The notes: generated by a model not told the origin, from the letters alone. 64,000 nt of DNA from Planctomycetaceae bacterium (GCA_028284145.1 JANQSH010000061.1:23926-87925), one strand, 5' to 3'; positions 34,358 to 44,321 are shown, numbered from the stretch's first letter. Translations and numbers: made by a program.

Positions 34358-35845
34358 TTACTGTGGGGCATCAGCTTGCGGATGATTCTCTCCTCGTTGA
34401 ATACGCCGATCCATTACGAACAACGGCAGACCGAACAGTAACGGGATCACGCCGACAAATGCCAGGCCTCCCACCCACGCGATCGACTTGTTCAACATCC
34501 AGATGCACATCAGGCAAAAGGCGATGGGCAACACAGGAAAACCCGGCACACGAAACGGTCGTGGTGTTTCTCTGTCTTTGATTCGCAATACGAACAACGC
34601 CACGCCGGTCAACAGGAAGAAGGACCAGAAGAGAGGAGCGGTCACCGCCACCAGTGCGTCGAACCCTCCACTGAATTTGTCGTCCCAGGGAATGGCCGAC
34701 ATGCCGACGTAAGACAAAGCAACATCAATTCGGTCTCTACCGTAAGCTGTGCCGACGGCGACAATCATCATCAGAGTGACCATGGCCTGGGCCAGCATCG
34801 ACCAGATTGGAAATCGTCCCGCTTCATTGCGTCGGCCGAGCCATGCAAAAACGGGATGATCTTTCCCCAGGGCGGAATAGACGCGCGATCCGGTGAGAAT
34901 CAGACCGTTCAAAGCGCCAAGGGCCGAGAACATGACAAGCAGGCTGATGGCGTCGAAACCGCGAAACGTCCAACCGACAGCCTTCATGACATCCGCCGCC
35001 GGTGTGCGGGAACTTCGCACACCTTCAAATCCGAGAACATGCACATAAGCAAAATTGACCAACAGGTAAACCAGCAGAATGAACCCAACGCCGAGAATGA
35101 GTGCACGTGGAATACTCTTTTGCGGTTCGCGAATTTCGGCTGCGACAAATGCGGCGTCGTTCCATCCCCCGTATGCGTACAGAACGAGAATCATCGCCAC
35201 ACCGAATCCGAACCCACTATCCAGCGGCTCGGTCGGTGGCGGAACCTCACTCCCACCAGAGATGATTCCTGCCAGAACAATCGCAGCCAGACCGACAACC
35301 TTGATGAGAGTCAACGCGTTCTGCGTCCATTTGCCGGCACTCACCCCAAACAGATTCACCATCGTTAGCAGAATCACCACACCCGCTGCGAGTATCGCTT
35401 TGGTGTCAAGGGCCGTGGTCCTGTCCCATGAAAGTGTTTTTGCGAGATCAAAAAACGGCTGAGCGTAGTCGGCAAACGTGTATGCCATGGCGCCAATGCT
35501 GCCCGTTAAGATAGCCGCAAGTTGAGCCCAGCCAAACAGAAAACCGAACAACGGTCCGTAAGCCCGGTTGAGATAAACGTAATCACCCCCCTCACGAGGG
35601 TAGGTCGTGGCGAGTTCGGCGTAGCACATGGCCCCGGCAAGAGACAGCAGGCCTCCCAGCCCCCAGGCGATCATACCGGTCCAGACTTCGGACACATTGC
35701 CGAAGACCTGATTCGGAACACGAAAGATCGAAACGCCAACAACAATTCCGACGATAAGACTGACGCCATCAATCATGGAGAGTTGCCGCACCGGTTCTCC
35801 ACCATTCGCGGGTTGCCTGTTATCGTTGGGGCTGGTTTGAGACAT
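34358..35845 (-). CDS. APC-superfamily amino-acid permease
   Basis: About 495 residues, 12 or so membrane helices. Family signature GVSLIVGIVVGVSIFRVP at the N-terminus with the glycine-rich unwound helix-1, then AMCYAELATTYPREGGDYVYLNRAYG (helix 2-3 block of amino-acid/polyamine antiporter transporters). FGFGVAMILVLYAYGGWNDAAFVAAEIREPQKS marks the helix 6 region. Substrate not readable. ATG 35845 is favoured. Single gene, bounded by A copies on both sides. Confidence 0.88.
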   Translation of the reverse strand: MSQTSPNDNRQPANGGEPVRQLSMIDGVSLIVGIVVGVSIFRVPNQVFGNVSEVWTGMIAWGLGGLLSLAGAMCYAELATTYPREGGDYVYLNRAYGPLFGFLFGWAQLAAILTGSIGAMAYTFADYAQPFFDLAKTLSWDRTTALDTKAILAAGVVILLTMVNLFGVSAGKWTQNALTLIKVVGLAAIVLAGIISGGSEVPPPTEPLDSGFGFGVAMILVLYAYGGWNDAAFVAAEIREPQKSIPRALILGVGFILLVYLLVNFAYVHVLGFEGVRSSRTPAADVMKAVGWTFRGFDAISLLVMFSALGALNGLILTGSRVYSALGKDHPVFAWLGRRNEAGRFPIWSMLAQAMVTLMMIVAVGTAYGRDRIDVALSYVGMSAIPWDDKFSGGFDALVAVTAPLFWSFFLLTGVALFVLRIKDRETPRPFRVPGFPVLPIAFCLMCIWMLNKSIAWVGGLAFVGVIPLLFGLPLFVMDRRIQRGENHPQADAPQ

Positions 35846-35894
35846 GATCAATATCAGAGTACCAAAAAGGCTTGGAGCAGGGACGATCGCAAAG

Positions 35895-36101
35895 AAGAGC
35901 GTATTACGATCTTTTGTGGCTGCAATGAATATCGACTGGCCTGCAAACAGAGTACCTTGTCAAGGCTTTGTTTTGAGACGCGGATTAACATAACCCGCTC
36001 CGTTGTCGCTCCTCGCAACTTCATCAAACCCCACTTTTTGTCTTGACGGTCCAATGTTTCCCCACGAACCAGAGACATCACACCAGAAGGTAAACTGCTC
36101 T
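35895..36101 (+). repeat. A-family element, copy j, carrying a B insertion in forward orientation
   Basis: Left end AAGAGCGTATTACGATC, CTGGCCTGCAAACAG, then B (GTACCTTGTCAAGGC ... CTTGACGGTCCA), then CCCCACGAACCAGAGAC and right end AAGGTAAACTGCTCT. Confidence 0.92.
35954..36053 (+). repeat. B element inside A copy j
   Basis: Starts at CCTTGTCAAGGC, includes CGGATTAACATAACCCG and CCGTTGTCGCTCC, ends CTTGACGGTC. Confidence 0.85.
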
Positions 36102-36321
36102 GGAATTGGCTCGCGATCGTTCTGCCATCGCTCTTTTACAGGAATCCGCCGCCAGGTACGAGCGATGCGCGCCTTTTTGGGTCGTCTTTTGTCGTGAGCG
36201 GGTTTAGAATTGAGTTTTCGGAAGGTCAGTTGATCACAGTCAACAACGAGATTCTCCCAACAGAAATGATCTGCGTCCGTGCGAGATGGCTCGACGTGCG
36301 GGCGATTGCACTTGAGGCCAA

Positions 36322-37281
36322 ATGAGTACCACCCTCGACGAACAAGTCACACAAGCCCACGCTCATATCGACATCCTGCGCTCGAATCTCTCTCAGGTGA
36401 TTCACGGCAAACGAGAGTCGATTGAAGCATTGCTGGTTGCGCTGATGGCCGGCGGCTCGGTGTTAATGGAGGATGTTCCCGGCGTCGGCAAGACAACGCT
36501 TGCCAAAGCACTCGCGAAATCGATAGATGTTCTCTATCACCGCGTTCAGTTCACGCCCGATTTGTTGCCAGCGGACATTCTGGGATCACCCATCTACAAC
36601 CCGGTCGATGGCACGTTTACCTTTCGTGAAGGGCCAATCTTCTGCAATGTCCTGCTGGCAGATGAAATCAACCGCGCATCGCCCCGAACACAATCGGCTC
36701 TGCTGGAAGCGATGAGCGAGTCGCAGGTGACGATTGAGGGAATGCCCCACACGTTGCCTTCCCCGTTTCTGGTTCTGGCGACGCAGAATCCCGTTGAATA
36801 CCACGGAACGTATCCTTTGCCGGAAGCCCAACTGGATCGTTTTATGGTCTATCTCGATCTTGGTTATCCCGATGTGGAAACTGAAGTCGGCATTCTCTTC
36901 GCTCAGGCGGAAAAGCATCCCCTGGAGTCGCTGGAGCCGGTTCTCTCGAAGCAGGATGTGCAGGAGATACAGCGGCTGGTGCGTGCCGTGCATGTCGATG
37001 AATCGGTGGCGCGTTACATTGTTGAAATTGTGGACGCAACCCGCAACGACAGCCGGTTAAAACTGGGTGTCTCGCCCCGTGGTTCGTTGATGTTGTTTCG
37101 CGCTACTCAGGCTGCAGCTTTATGCGATGGACGCAACTTTGTCACTCCGGACGATGTGCAAAATCTTTCCGGTTACGTCTTGCCACACCGCATCATGCTG
37201 ACATCCAAAGCCAAATATGGCAGCCACACCAAACAACAGATCATTAAAGAGATTGTCAAGCAGGTTCACGTTCCGACGTGA
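36322..37281 (+). CDS. MoxR-family AAA+ ATPase
   Basis: 319 residues. ATPase of the MoxR subgroup: P-loop DVPGVGKTT about 52-60, Walker B LLADEINRA near 117-125, and sensor 1 LVLATQNPVEYHGTYPLPEAQLDRF about 155-180; C-terminal lid present. These enzymes remodel or help assemble protein complexes with VWA-type partners. First gene of a MoxR-DUF58-transglutaminase run. Confidence 0.9.
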   Translation: MSTTLDEQVTQAHAHIDILRSNLSQVIHGKRESIEALLVALMAGGSVLMEDVPGVGKTTLAKALAKSIDVLYHRVQFTPDLLPADILGSPIYNPVDGTFTFREGPIFCNVLLADEINRASPRTQSALLEAMSESQVTIEGMPHTLPSPFLVLATQNPVEYHGTYPLPEAQLDRFMVYLDLGYPDVETEVGILFAQAEKHPLESLEPVLSKQDVQEIQRLVRAVHVDESVARYIVEIVDATRNDSRLKLGVSPRGSLMLFRATQAAALCDGRNFVTPDDVQNLSGYVLPHRIMLTSKAKYGSHTKQQIIKEIVKQVHVPT

Positions 37282-37383
37282 TGACCCTCAACGCTGGTCG
37301 CGGTTCTCCGGAATCGGTATTTCGATGTCGCGTTGCTGTCTTCGCATTTTGTTTTCGAGTTCCATGAAGCGGGAGAGTGGGGT

Positions 37384-38667
37384 ATGGCATATCGTCCTTA
37401 CACGATTCGCTTCTTTAAGTATTACTGGCATTTCAAATTGACGCCAGCCGGCAAATGTCTGTTGGCGAGCATCATCTTTTCGGGTGTCGGGACGGTTTCG
37501 GTTCAGGTCCCGATCTATCAGATTTTCTTTGCACTGCTTTCGCTGTATATCGTTGCGTGGTGGGCTGGCCTGTTTTTTCGCCCCAGGGTTTCACTCATGG
37601 CCAATGCTCCCTTGCAAATCATCGCAGGGAAAGTTATCGCGTTTGATTTGACGATCGAGAACGAATCGCGTCGCACCTGCCACGATCTGATGGTCGGGCT
37701 GTTCGGTCTGCCACTGTTTGTTCAGCATCTGAATCCGGCGGACTGCATTTCCGTTTTGCATCCCGGCGAAAAAGCGACGATGACGGTGCGCCTGCTGGCC
37801 AGCCGTCGAGGTATTTACGAAATGCCGCCTCTCAGTCTCCACTCCACATTCCCCTTCAACCTCTTCCGAAACGGGTCGGCCAAATTGAAGACAGGGACAC
37901 TGATGGTGCTGCCAGACTACCGGCCGATTTCCAGCATTGAACTGGAAATTGGCAATCGGTATCAGCCAGGCGGAATCGCATTGACATCTCACATCGGAGA
38001 ATCAGCCGAGTACATCGGCAATCGAGATTACATACCGGGTGAACCGGCACGCCGTTTTGATTTTCGGTCCTGGGCGCGGGTAGGCAAACCGGTCGTCCGT
38101 GAGTATCAGGAAGAATACTACTGCCGCGTGGCGTTAATTCTGGATACCTGCGTCGATCGCTACCAGAACTGGAACCGGGATCGTATTCGAGCGATCGCGC
38201 GCCGTTTGTGGTACGGCAAACAGCCGGAGATCTTTCCGGAACTGGAAGCAGGAATTTCTCTGGTCGCCTCTGTTGCACAGGCGATGGCCGCAGGGGAGTA
38301 CATTATCGATCTGTTCGCGGCTGGTGCCGAGTTACATGCGTTTCGCTCGGGGCGTCACACGGCTCATTTTGAAAATGTGCTTGGGATTCTTTCCTGTGTG
38401 GACGCCTGCAAAACCAGCCCCTTCGAAGAGTTGACGTCACAACTTGTGGACGAGTTGGCGAACGTCTCCACGGCGGTTTGCGTATTTCTGGATTGGGACG
38501 ACATCCGTCGGCGTCTGGTCCGCAGCATCGTGGAATCTGGCTGCGAGTTGAAAGTGCTGATTGTGCGCGACGGACCGACCAGCGAGTCTTTTCTCGCCGA
38601 TGAATTCGATAACATTTCCCAATTGTCCATCACCGATGTCAAAGAAGGAACGATCGACGTTCTGTAA
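37384..38667 (+). CDS. DUF58/BatA-like protein with membrane segments
   Basis: 427 residues, ATG 37384 with GGGAG nearby. Membrane segments at the N-terminus (GKCLLASIIFSGVGTVSVQVP, YQIFFALLSLYIVAWWAGLFF), a beta domain, then the DUF58 signature YIPGEPARRFDFRSWARVGKPVVREYQEEYYCRVALILDTCVD, which contains an Arg/Trp-rich segment preceding a degenerate VWA fold. Follows MoxR and precedes the transglutaminase gene by 5 nt; the three probably form one complex or pathway at the cell envelope. Confidence 0.87.
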   Translation: MAYRPYTIRFFKYYWHFKLTPAGKCLLASIIFSGVGTVSVQVPIYQIFFALLSLYIVAWWAGLFFRPRVSLMANAPLQIIAGKVIAFDLTIENESRRTCHDLMVGLFGLPLFVQHLNPADCISVLHPGEKATMTVRLLASRRGIYEMPPLSLHSTFPFNLFRNGSAKLKTGTLMVLPDYRPISSIELEIGNRYQPGGIALTSHIGESAEYIGNRDYIPGEPARRFDFRSWARVGKPVVREYQEEYYCRVALILDTCVDRYQNWNRDRIRAIARRLWYGKQPEIFPELEAGISLVASVAQAMAAGEYIIDLFAAGAELHAFRSGRHTAHFENVLGILSCVDACKTSPFEELTSQLVDELANVSTAVCVFLDWDDIRRRLVRSIVESGCELKVLIVRDGPTSESFLADEFDNISQLSITDVKEGTIDVL

Positions 38668-38672
38668 AAGCC

Positions 38673-40859
38673 ATGTCATTATTGAAAACATCCGCATTTC
38701 TAATGATTGCAATCCAGGCGATCGCACTTGGTTACCTGACGGGGTCGTTTCCTCTTCCGATTGCGGCTATGGTTCTAAGTCTGATCGCCCTGACGACCAG
38801 CACACGGTTCGATGTTACCCGGGACAACCGAATTCGCCTGTACATGCTGGTGATCATTGTCTTCATTCTGAAGCATCAGGTTGTCCCGCCCAAAGTCGCG
38901 ATCGATCAGATATTCATCCGGACGGAAGTGGCATTGGGAATTGCTCAATGCGTGCTGGCCCTGCAGGTGATGACGCTGTTCTTTGTTCATCGTGAACGCT
39001 GGTCGACGATTGAACGCGTGACGGCAGGATTGCCAGCGTTGCCTGCGGGGATTGTTTCATCATCGCAATTGCCGCGCGAAGCCGAGTTGCCATTGCCTCT
39101 GTTGCTGCCATCGCTGGGATGCGTTGCATTGGTGATGTCGTTCGATGTTCAGGTCAGCAGGACTCATGGTCGTATGATCACACAGATTCTGTCAATCTGT
39201 TTTGCGATTTCGATTGCGTTTTATTATGCCTCGACCCGAAATCGACTGCGCGACGCATCCGCCGGACAAGTCCGACGCGCGCCACTGACACGATATGCCG
39301 CCTTCTTTGCCATCATTTCGCTGGTCGCAACATTGGCATGGGCGGGATCCATCGGACTCTACACGTATGAAGACAAGATTGCCGCATGGATTGCCAATAT
39401 GGTTAATACCGAAGCGAAACAGCGTGCAGGCGTTTCCAACCGATCTCAACTGGGCAATGTGGCGTGGCAAAAGTTGAGGGATGCGGATGGTTTACTGCTG
39501 CGCGTGTATTCCGAAAAGTCGCCCGGTTATTTGCGTGGCATGGTGTTGGACACGATGGAGCAATCCAGTTGGCGGTCTCCGCAACCGGACGAAGACGATG
39601 CTCCGCCATTGCGTCAGTTGTCTCCCACTTCCAGATTCCCGGACATCATCGAAAAGAAGACACCCGGTTCGAGGGTATTTCGATCGTTCAAGGCTCCGAA
39701 AGCGGCGAATCAGGAGATCGAGATCTGGCCGGTGGAGAACAGCGCCAACCGGGTTTTCTCCAAACTGGAAACCTCGTATCTGCGCATCGAATTGCCTCAG
39801 ATCAGCCAGAATGGTCACAGCGTTTTCGTGCCGGATGGCCGACTGGAAAGCAATCCGTATTCGGTCTATCAAAGACCGCTGGATGAAGCGATACGAGAGG
39901 AACTGGATGATTCGCCTCGGATTCTGGCGCGTTGTTTGAACATTCCTCGACGATATATCAACATCGAGCGCCGGGGAACGCTTGACATCCACGCTTTGGC
40001 ACGCGAGATTTTTCGCGATTGTGGAACAACGGCTGAAAAAATCACCGCAGTGGAGCGGCACTTTCACCAAAACTATCAGTACAGGCTGGGAATCGAGATT
40101 CCCCTGCAGCATGATCCGCTGATCTACTTCCTGAATGAACGACCACCGGCGCATTGCGAGTATTTTGCCAGTGGAGCGGCGCTGCTGCTCCGATTGGGTG
40201 GCGTTCCCTGTCGATATGTCACCGGGCTGGTTGTGAGCGAACGGAATGAGTGGAGCGATTGCTGGGTAGCCCGCAACCGCGACGCTCATGCATGGGTTGA
40301 AGCGTATGATGAGAAGCGGGGATGGGTGGTTGTCGAAGCGACACCAGCGACAGGCGTGCCTGATCATCACGATACATCACAGGCAAAGCAGGTCTGGGAG
40401 CAACTGTTGAACCTGTTTCGACAAATGCAGGAATGGTCACGGACAGGTGGCCTGGTCCGCGCCGTCGAAGCGCTCATTGCGCTGCTCCGTCATCCTGTCG
40501 TCATTCTGCTGATCCTTGCCCTGGCCGCGATGATCCTGTTCCGCAAGAAACTGCGGCGTCGACTGGCAGCCGCGCAAGACCCCCGACTGTTGTCGATACA
40601 CAAACTATTGCGGAAAATGGACGCTCGGTTGCGTGTGGCCAATGTCCGGCGCGAGGAAGGTGAAACATTGAGTCGGTTTGTGCGTCGTCTGCGCGAGGAA
40701 TTTCCCGATGATCCATTTTTCAAGGCGGCGGCTGAGTGGTATCAACATTACATTGCGTACCGATTTCGCGGGCAAATTGGTGAGGAGGCGTTGCAGGAAC
40801 TGCTCAACGCAATGCCGGATGCCCGCTTGAAGCCGGTGCAAATGTCTCATCCAACATGA
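38673..40859 (+). CDS. Membrane transglutaminase-like protein (TgpA-type)
   Basis: 728 residues. Four to six N-terminal membrane helices, a connecting domain, then a transglutaminase-like core facing the periplasm: Cys495 in HCEYFASG, His539 in AHAWVEAY, and EATP near residue 554 where TgpA proteins usually have an Asp (WxxxDPT). A last membrane helix (VVILLILALAAMILF) and an Arg-rich C-terminus follow. Hydrolysis or crosslinking of amide bonds is possible; the Glu in place of Asp could lower activity. Third gene of the MoxR-DUF58 operon. The last 56 bp overlap the convergent zinc-ribbon gene. Confidence 0.85.
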   Translation: MSLLKTSAFLMIAIQAIALGYLTGSFPLPIAAMVLSLIALTTSTRFDVTRDNRIRLYMLVIIVFILKHQVVPPKVAIDQIFIRTEVALGIAQCVLALQVMTLFFVHRERWSTIERVTAGLPALPAGIVSSSQLPREAELPLPLLLPSLGCVALVMSFDVQVSRTHGRMITQILSICFAISIAFYYASTRNRLRDASAGQVRRAPLTRYAAFFAIISLVATLAWAGSIGLYTYEDKIAAWIANMVNTEAKQRAGVSNRSQLGNVAWQKLRDADGLLLRVYSEKSPGYLRGMVLDTMEQSSWRSPQPDEDDAPPLRQLSPTSRFPDIIEKKTPGSRVFRSFKAPKAANQEIEIWPVENSANRVFSKLETSYLRIELPQISQNGHSVFVPDGRLESNPYSVYQRPLDEAIREELDDSPRILARCLNIPRRYINIERRGTLDIHALAREIFRDCGTTAEKITAVERHFHQNYQYRLGIEIPLQHDPLIYFLNERPPAHCEYFASGAALLLRLGGVPCRYVTGLVVSERNEWSDCWVARNRDAHAWVEAYDEKRGWVVVEATPATGVPDHHDTSQAKQVWEQLLNLFRQMQEWSRTGGLVRAVEALIALLRHPVVILLILALAAMILFRKKLRRRLAAAQDPRLLSIHKLLRKMDARLRVANVRREEGETLSRFVRRLREEFPDDPFFKAAAEWYQHYIAYRFRGQIGEEALQELLNAMPDARLKPVQMSHPT

Positions 40860-41106
40860 CGGTCCACAACCGGGAATCGGTGCCGCGGCCCATGTATCGC
40901 ACGGCAAATACCGACTGAAACAGGATGACCACCAGCAGCAGCAGCATTCTGCAAATGAGGTCCTGACGTGATCGCTCCGGAGCAAAAACCTGGGCACAAC
41001 GCGGACAGCGATACGTGCCATCAGTCTTGTCCAACAGGATCGATTCGGAATGGGAGCAGGTTTTCGGCGACACGTGAAAATTCATTTCGATCGTCGATTT
41101 TGGCAT
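40804..41106 (-). CDS. Small zinc-ribbon membrane protein
   Basis: 100 residues from the ATG at 41106, chosen because AAAGGAG lies 7 nt upstream. N-terminal metal-binding cysteines: TCSHSESILL and YRCPRCAQVF (C-x2-C). A single membrane helix (ICRMLLLLVVILFQSVFAVRYM) follows. Its 3' end overlaps the end of the transglutaminase gene by 56 bp, convergent. No function assigned. Confidence 0.7.
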   Translation of the reverse strand: MPKSTIEMNFHVSPKTCSHSESILLDKTDGTYRCPRCAQVFAPERSRQDLICRMLLLLVVILFQSVFAVRYMGRGTDSRLWTVMLDETFAPASSGHPALR

Positions 41107-41134
41107 GTTGCGACTCCTTTCGTCAGCCATTCGA

Positions 41135-41220
41135 TATTGCAAGCCACATTGAACTGTCGCGACCCTCACACTGTTATTACCGTTTCAAATGAGGATCAAG
41201 CCGCCACAGATAAAAATCCG
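41135..41220 (+). repeat. E-family repeat, copy 2
   Basis: CACATTGAACTGTCGCGACC, CTCACACTGTTATTACCG and CCGCCACAGATAAAAATCCG, matching 9611-9697. A possible A left end (AGAGCGTCTTATGC) starts at 41227. Confidence 0.75.
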
Positions 41221-41226
41221 CCGGAC

Positions 41227-41256
41227 CAGAGCGTCTTATGCACGACTTTCTGTCGT
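41227..41256 (+). repeat. Possible A-element left-end fragment
   Basis: AGAGCGTCTTATGCACGAC, then TTTCTGTCG; similar to the first 30 bp of A elements but without the rest. Confidence 0.35.
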
Positions 41257-41291
41257 TCCTGATTGGCGAGCGAGGAAAAAGAACTCGATGA

Positions 41292-44200
41292 TCATTCCCG
41301 CTGCACGGGACGAATGATGACTTCCGCCGGTTGAGTGCGAAAGAAATTGATGGCCCGCGACGTCGTGTTTTCGATCCCGTTGAGAACCGTTTCATCAAGC
41401 ACTTCCACTACCACACGCTGCGAAAACCGGTACAGTTCCCAGATGGTCGATTGCAGTGTATCGATAGTTGAATGGGTCAGATTCGCACCGGGAATCTCTT
41501 CGATATTCAATCCCTCAGCGATTGCGGCATTGGTTGCCTGGTTACGGGCCTGCACCCAATCGATGGCACGATCCACACGTTTGAGGTTCCCCAAAGAGGT
41601 CGTGCTGTAATCACCCACGGTCAGGCCTGACAAGTCGAGTACGCCCGCACCTTCAGAAGCCCAGCGTTGCGGCAAGTTGCGCATGCCACGCTCTGCCTGT
41701 TCCAGCCCTTTGGTCAACGGACGTGTCCCCCGATTCAAAGGAAACATGCTGTCATCAATCAGCCGCAATACATTCAGATCAGGAATTCCAATCAGGTTGT
41801 ACGCAACGTTGTTAATATCCAGCGGGCTTTCCGGCCGGTTGGTGAAAACGGGCAGATGTTCATACGGGGCTAATGGCTGATAGTCCAATCGCTGCCAGGC
41901 ATTGAGGTCGACATCCTCCCACAACACAGGTCGATGCGTGGAGTAGGCCAGTTGCGGGTCGGGGGGCGTGTAAATTGTCTTAAGTGCAGCCCCATCGAAT
42001 TCTCCCGGATCGGCCGAGGCTCCGACCATGTCGAGCAAAGTTGGTGTCAAATCGACCAGGCGACAAGGCGCGACGACACGGGCACCTTTGCGAATGTTCG
42101 GGCCGGCAATAAACCAGGTGGCCCGCATGGCATCATGGAAAGGATAGCCATGCATCGTCCCCGGAGAACCCTTCAAACCGAAGTACCAGTTGCGACGACA
42201 GGTCACAACGAGATCGGGTGCATATTCCGTCTCACGGTCCTGAATCCGCGGCTGCCACAACAAATGCCGCGTCAACGCGACCACACTGTCAGGGTAAGGC
42301 GTCAACAGTGTCATATCGAGCCATTTACGTTCGTCGTGAAATTTCCCCAGTAATTCAGCCGGAAAATTTTTCAATAATCCGAGCGGGTCGACGGTCGGTT
42401 TGGCGAGGATATCGTAATGGACCTCGCCATCATCCAATGGCGCAACATTGGCGACGACATGATAACGATACCACCACTTGCCATTCTCTCCGCGCTGTCG
42501 CTGGATAACGGCTTTCCCGCGATCAGCCGTGGCAATGAGAATGGAGTTGTTACTCAATTTCATCATCACCAGATCGAGGGGATGGTCGAACTCGCCGTTG
42601 CCGTGACGTGCGGTGGTCGCCAATATGGTTTCCACGAGATTCAGCGATGGCAGATGCGGCGCGATTTTGTAATTGAGCAAATTGCCCGGTCGGTTGGGAC
42701 CGCTCCAGTCGCCCGACTTGTAACTTTTGCGGGGCAGAAAGATGCGAGCCGCGCCGTCGGAGTCACCATCGATAAAGACAAACGCACGGGAATGGTCGCT
42801 GGGGTGACGATTCCAGATGCGATGCTGCCGCACCGACAACCCAAGACCACCACCGGCCCAGGCACCGTCGGGCGTCATTTCGCGTGGTCGGTAAAAAAGT
42901 TCGTGCGCCAGATCGAAATGCGACAGATGCGATTCACGACCTCCGTGATGGCCGTGATCGCTGACCAGCATGAAGTAGGTTTTGTCCAGCCGGTGCTGCT
43001 TCGCCAACTGTTCGATCGTCTCTCCAATCAGCGCGTCGGCTTCAACAATCGTGCGACGTGTCATGCCGAATTGTCCGCGACTCTGCTTATGACTGGCCGA
43101 ATCGGTCTCTGGCATCCAGATGATGCTGACAGGATGACGCTGGGAAAGCAGCGTTTTGCGTGCGTAATGGACGTTGGCGTCGTCAATGTATTTCCAGGCT
43201 TCGTGCGAACTGAGATACGGCAGATGCCGAATCAGACTGCGCGTCCAGAGCAGCGGTGGGACATCGGTCATCATCGGCAGAATGCCGGTTGCCCAGTCTC
43301 CGCCATCACGACGCAAATGTGCATAGAGCGGAGGCACGCCGGTCGTCTGCACACGCTCGTACCGCTTGCTTTGTTCTTTACCTTTGATCAGTTGGATGGA
43401 GGCGGTTTTGCCCTTTTGGATATATCGATCAATTCCCTGCGGCGCGAGCAATCGAGCCGAGCGATTCGGACCGAGCGGTTCCAGATACGATTCCGATTTC
43501 ATTGTCCGTCGACTGAAGCGAACCTGTCCTTTCAATCCATGTCGATCGGAGAAACAGCCGGTCCACATTGTGCCGTTGGACGTAATGGTGTTCGATGGAA
43601 AAGCGGTGAAGGCTTTGTCGAGCATCACACCGCCATCGACAAAGAGTTCCCGGATGTTCGGGATCTGTCCCATTGCGGCCATTTCTCGAATGACGTCGGG
43701 CCGCAAACCGTCCATGTAAAACACAACGACCGAGGCATCACGCACCGGACCGCCACGATGACCGAAAGGATGGACAATCTCCTCATGCAAAACCGGTTGC
43801 AGTGGCGCGTCGACGGTGACGTCGGCCCACCAGCGACCGGAGTTGTCGCCCGTCTCAAAGTCGTTCACACCGAATATGAGCCGACCGGAATGTCGAGCGA
43901 CAATGCTCATTTCCGATCCGACGAAGAAAGGCTCACTATTGCCGATGCGGGCGATCAGACAATAGCAGGGTGCCGGTCCCAACCCTGCAGCGGGTAATGG
44001 GAATTCGCGATCTGCGACGCAATCTGTGAAGTGATAAGTACCGGCGGGTGAGACACGTGTCACCGCTTGCCTGTCGGTTTTGAGCACCTTGAGTTTGTTG
44101 TTCCCGCGGTATGAAGAGGAACCGACATTGATCAGACCCTGGGCGGAAATGTTGAGCGTCTGTCCGGCAACGACATCGATGCCGCTATCGGTCCATTGAT

Positions 44201-44321
44201 GTATGGGATCGATGGCAATTGCCGATTCCGAAATCGAGACCGGTTTCGCAACCGTCAACCGCCCGGGCTGGGTCCATTGGCAACCGGCGAACGAAAGCAG
44301 CGTCAGCAGCGCCAACGACAT
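41292..44321 (-). CDS. Lipoprotein phosphodiesterase / alkaline-phosphatase-superfamily enzyme with lectin-like N-terminal domain
   Basis: About 1009 residues from the ATG at 44321, where the signal ends at a lipobox (LLSFAGC). Starts further upstream would read through A copy k. Residues about 30-185 form a beta domain like LecA/PA-IL-type carbohydrate-binding modules (SGIDVVAGQTLNISAQGLIN, SGRLIFGVND). The catalytic region has the metal Asp in VVVFYMDGLRPD, nucleophile Thr in FPSNTITSNGTMWTG, and VSDHGHHGG near the centre, features of type I phosphodiesterases and nucleotide pyrophosphatases. Expected to split phosphate esters of an extracellular substrate, possibly glycoconjugates. The C-terminal third is not assigned. 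Confidence 0.85.
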   Translation of the reverse strand: MSLALLTLLSFAGCQWTQPGRLTVAKPVSISESAIAIDPIHQWTDSGIDVVAGQTLNISAQGLINVGSSSYRGNNKLKVLKTDRQAVTRVSPAGTYHFTDCVADREFPLPAAGLGPAPCYCLIARIGNSEPFFVGSEMSIVARHSGRLIFGVNDFETGDNSGRWWADVTVDAPLQPVLHEEIVHPFGHRGGPVRDASVVVFYMDGLRPDVIREMAAMGQIPNIRELFVDGGVMLDKAFTAFPSNTITSNGTMWTGCFSDRHGLKGQVRFSRRTMKSESYLEPLGPNRSARLLAPQGIDRYIQKGKTASIQLIKGKEQSKRYERVQTTGVPPLYAHLRRDGGDWATGILPMMTDVPPLLWTRSLIRHLPYLSSHEAWKYIDDANVHYARKTLLSQRHPVSIIWMPETDSASHKQSRGQFGMTRRTIVEADALIGETIEQLAKQHRLDKTYFMLVSDHGHHGGRESHLSHFDLAHELFYRPREMTPDGAWAGGGLGLSVRQHRIWNRHPSDHSRAFVFIDGDSDGAARIFLPRKSYKSGDWSGPNRPGNLLNYKIAPHLPSLNLVETILATTARHGNGEFDHPLDLVMMKLSNNSILIATADRGKAVIQRQRGENGKWWYRYHVVANVAPLDDGEVHYDILAKPTVDPLGLLKNFPAELLGKFHDERKWLDMTLLTPYPDSVVALTRHLLWQPRIQDRETEYAPDLVVTCRRNWYFGLKGSPGTMHGYPFHDAMRATWFIAGPNIRKGARVVAPCRLVDLTPTLLDMVGASADPGEFDGAALKTIYTPPDPQLAYSTHRPVLWEDVDLNAWQRLDYQPLAPYEHLPVFTNRPESPLDINNVAYNLIGIPDLNVLRLIDDSMFPLNRGTRPLTKGLEQAERGMRNLPQRWASEGAGVLDLSGLTVGDYSTTSLGNLKRVDRAIDWVQARNQATNAAIAEGLNIEEIPGANLTHSTIDTLQSTIWELYRFSQRVVVEVLDETVLNGIENTTSRAINFFRTQPAEVIIRPVQRE

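Noticed and set aside
35954..36053. Idea that B is an integron attC site
   Set aside because: B has internal hairpins and lies before a recombinase start, but I find no RYYYAAC/GTTRRRY core pair, so I do not call it attC. A search with an attC model would settle it.
42417..43997. 526-codon plus-strand frame opposite the phosphodiesterase gene
   Set aside because: No family motif, and the opposite strand holds clear catalytic motifs and a lipobox across the same bases.
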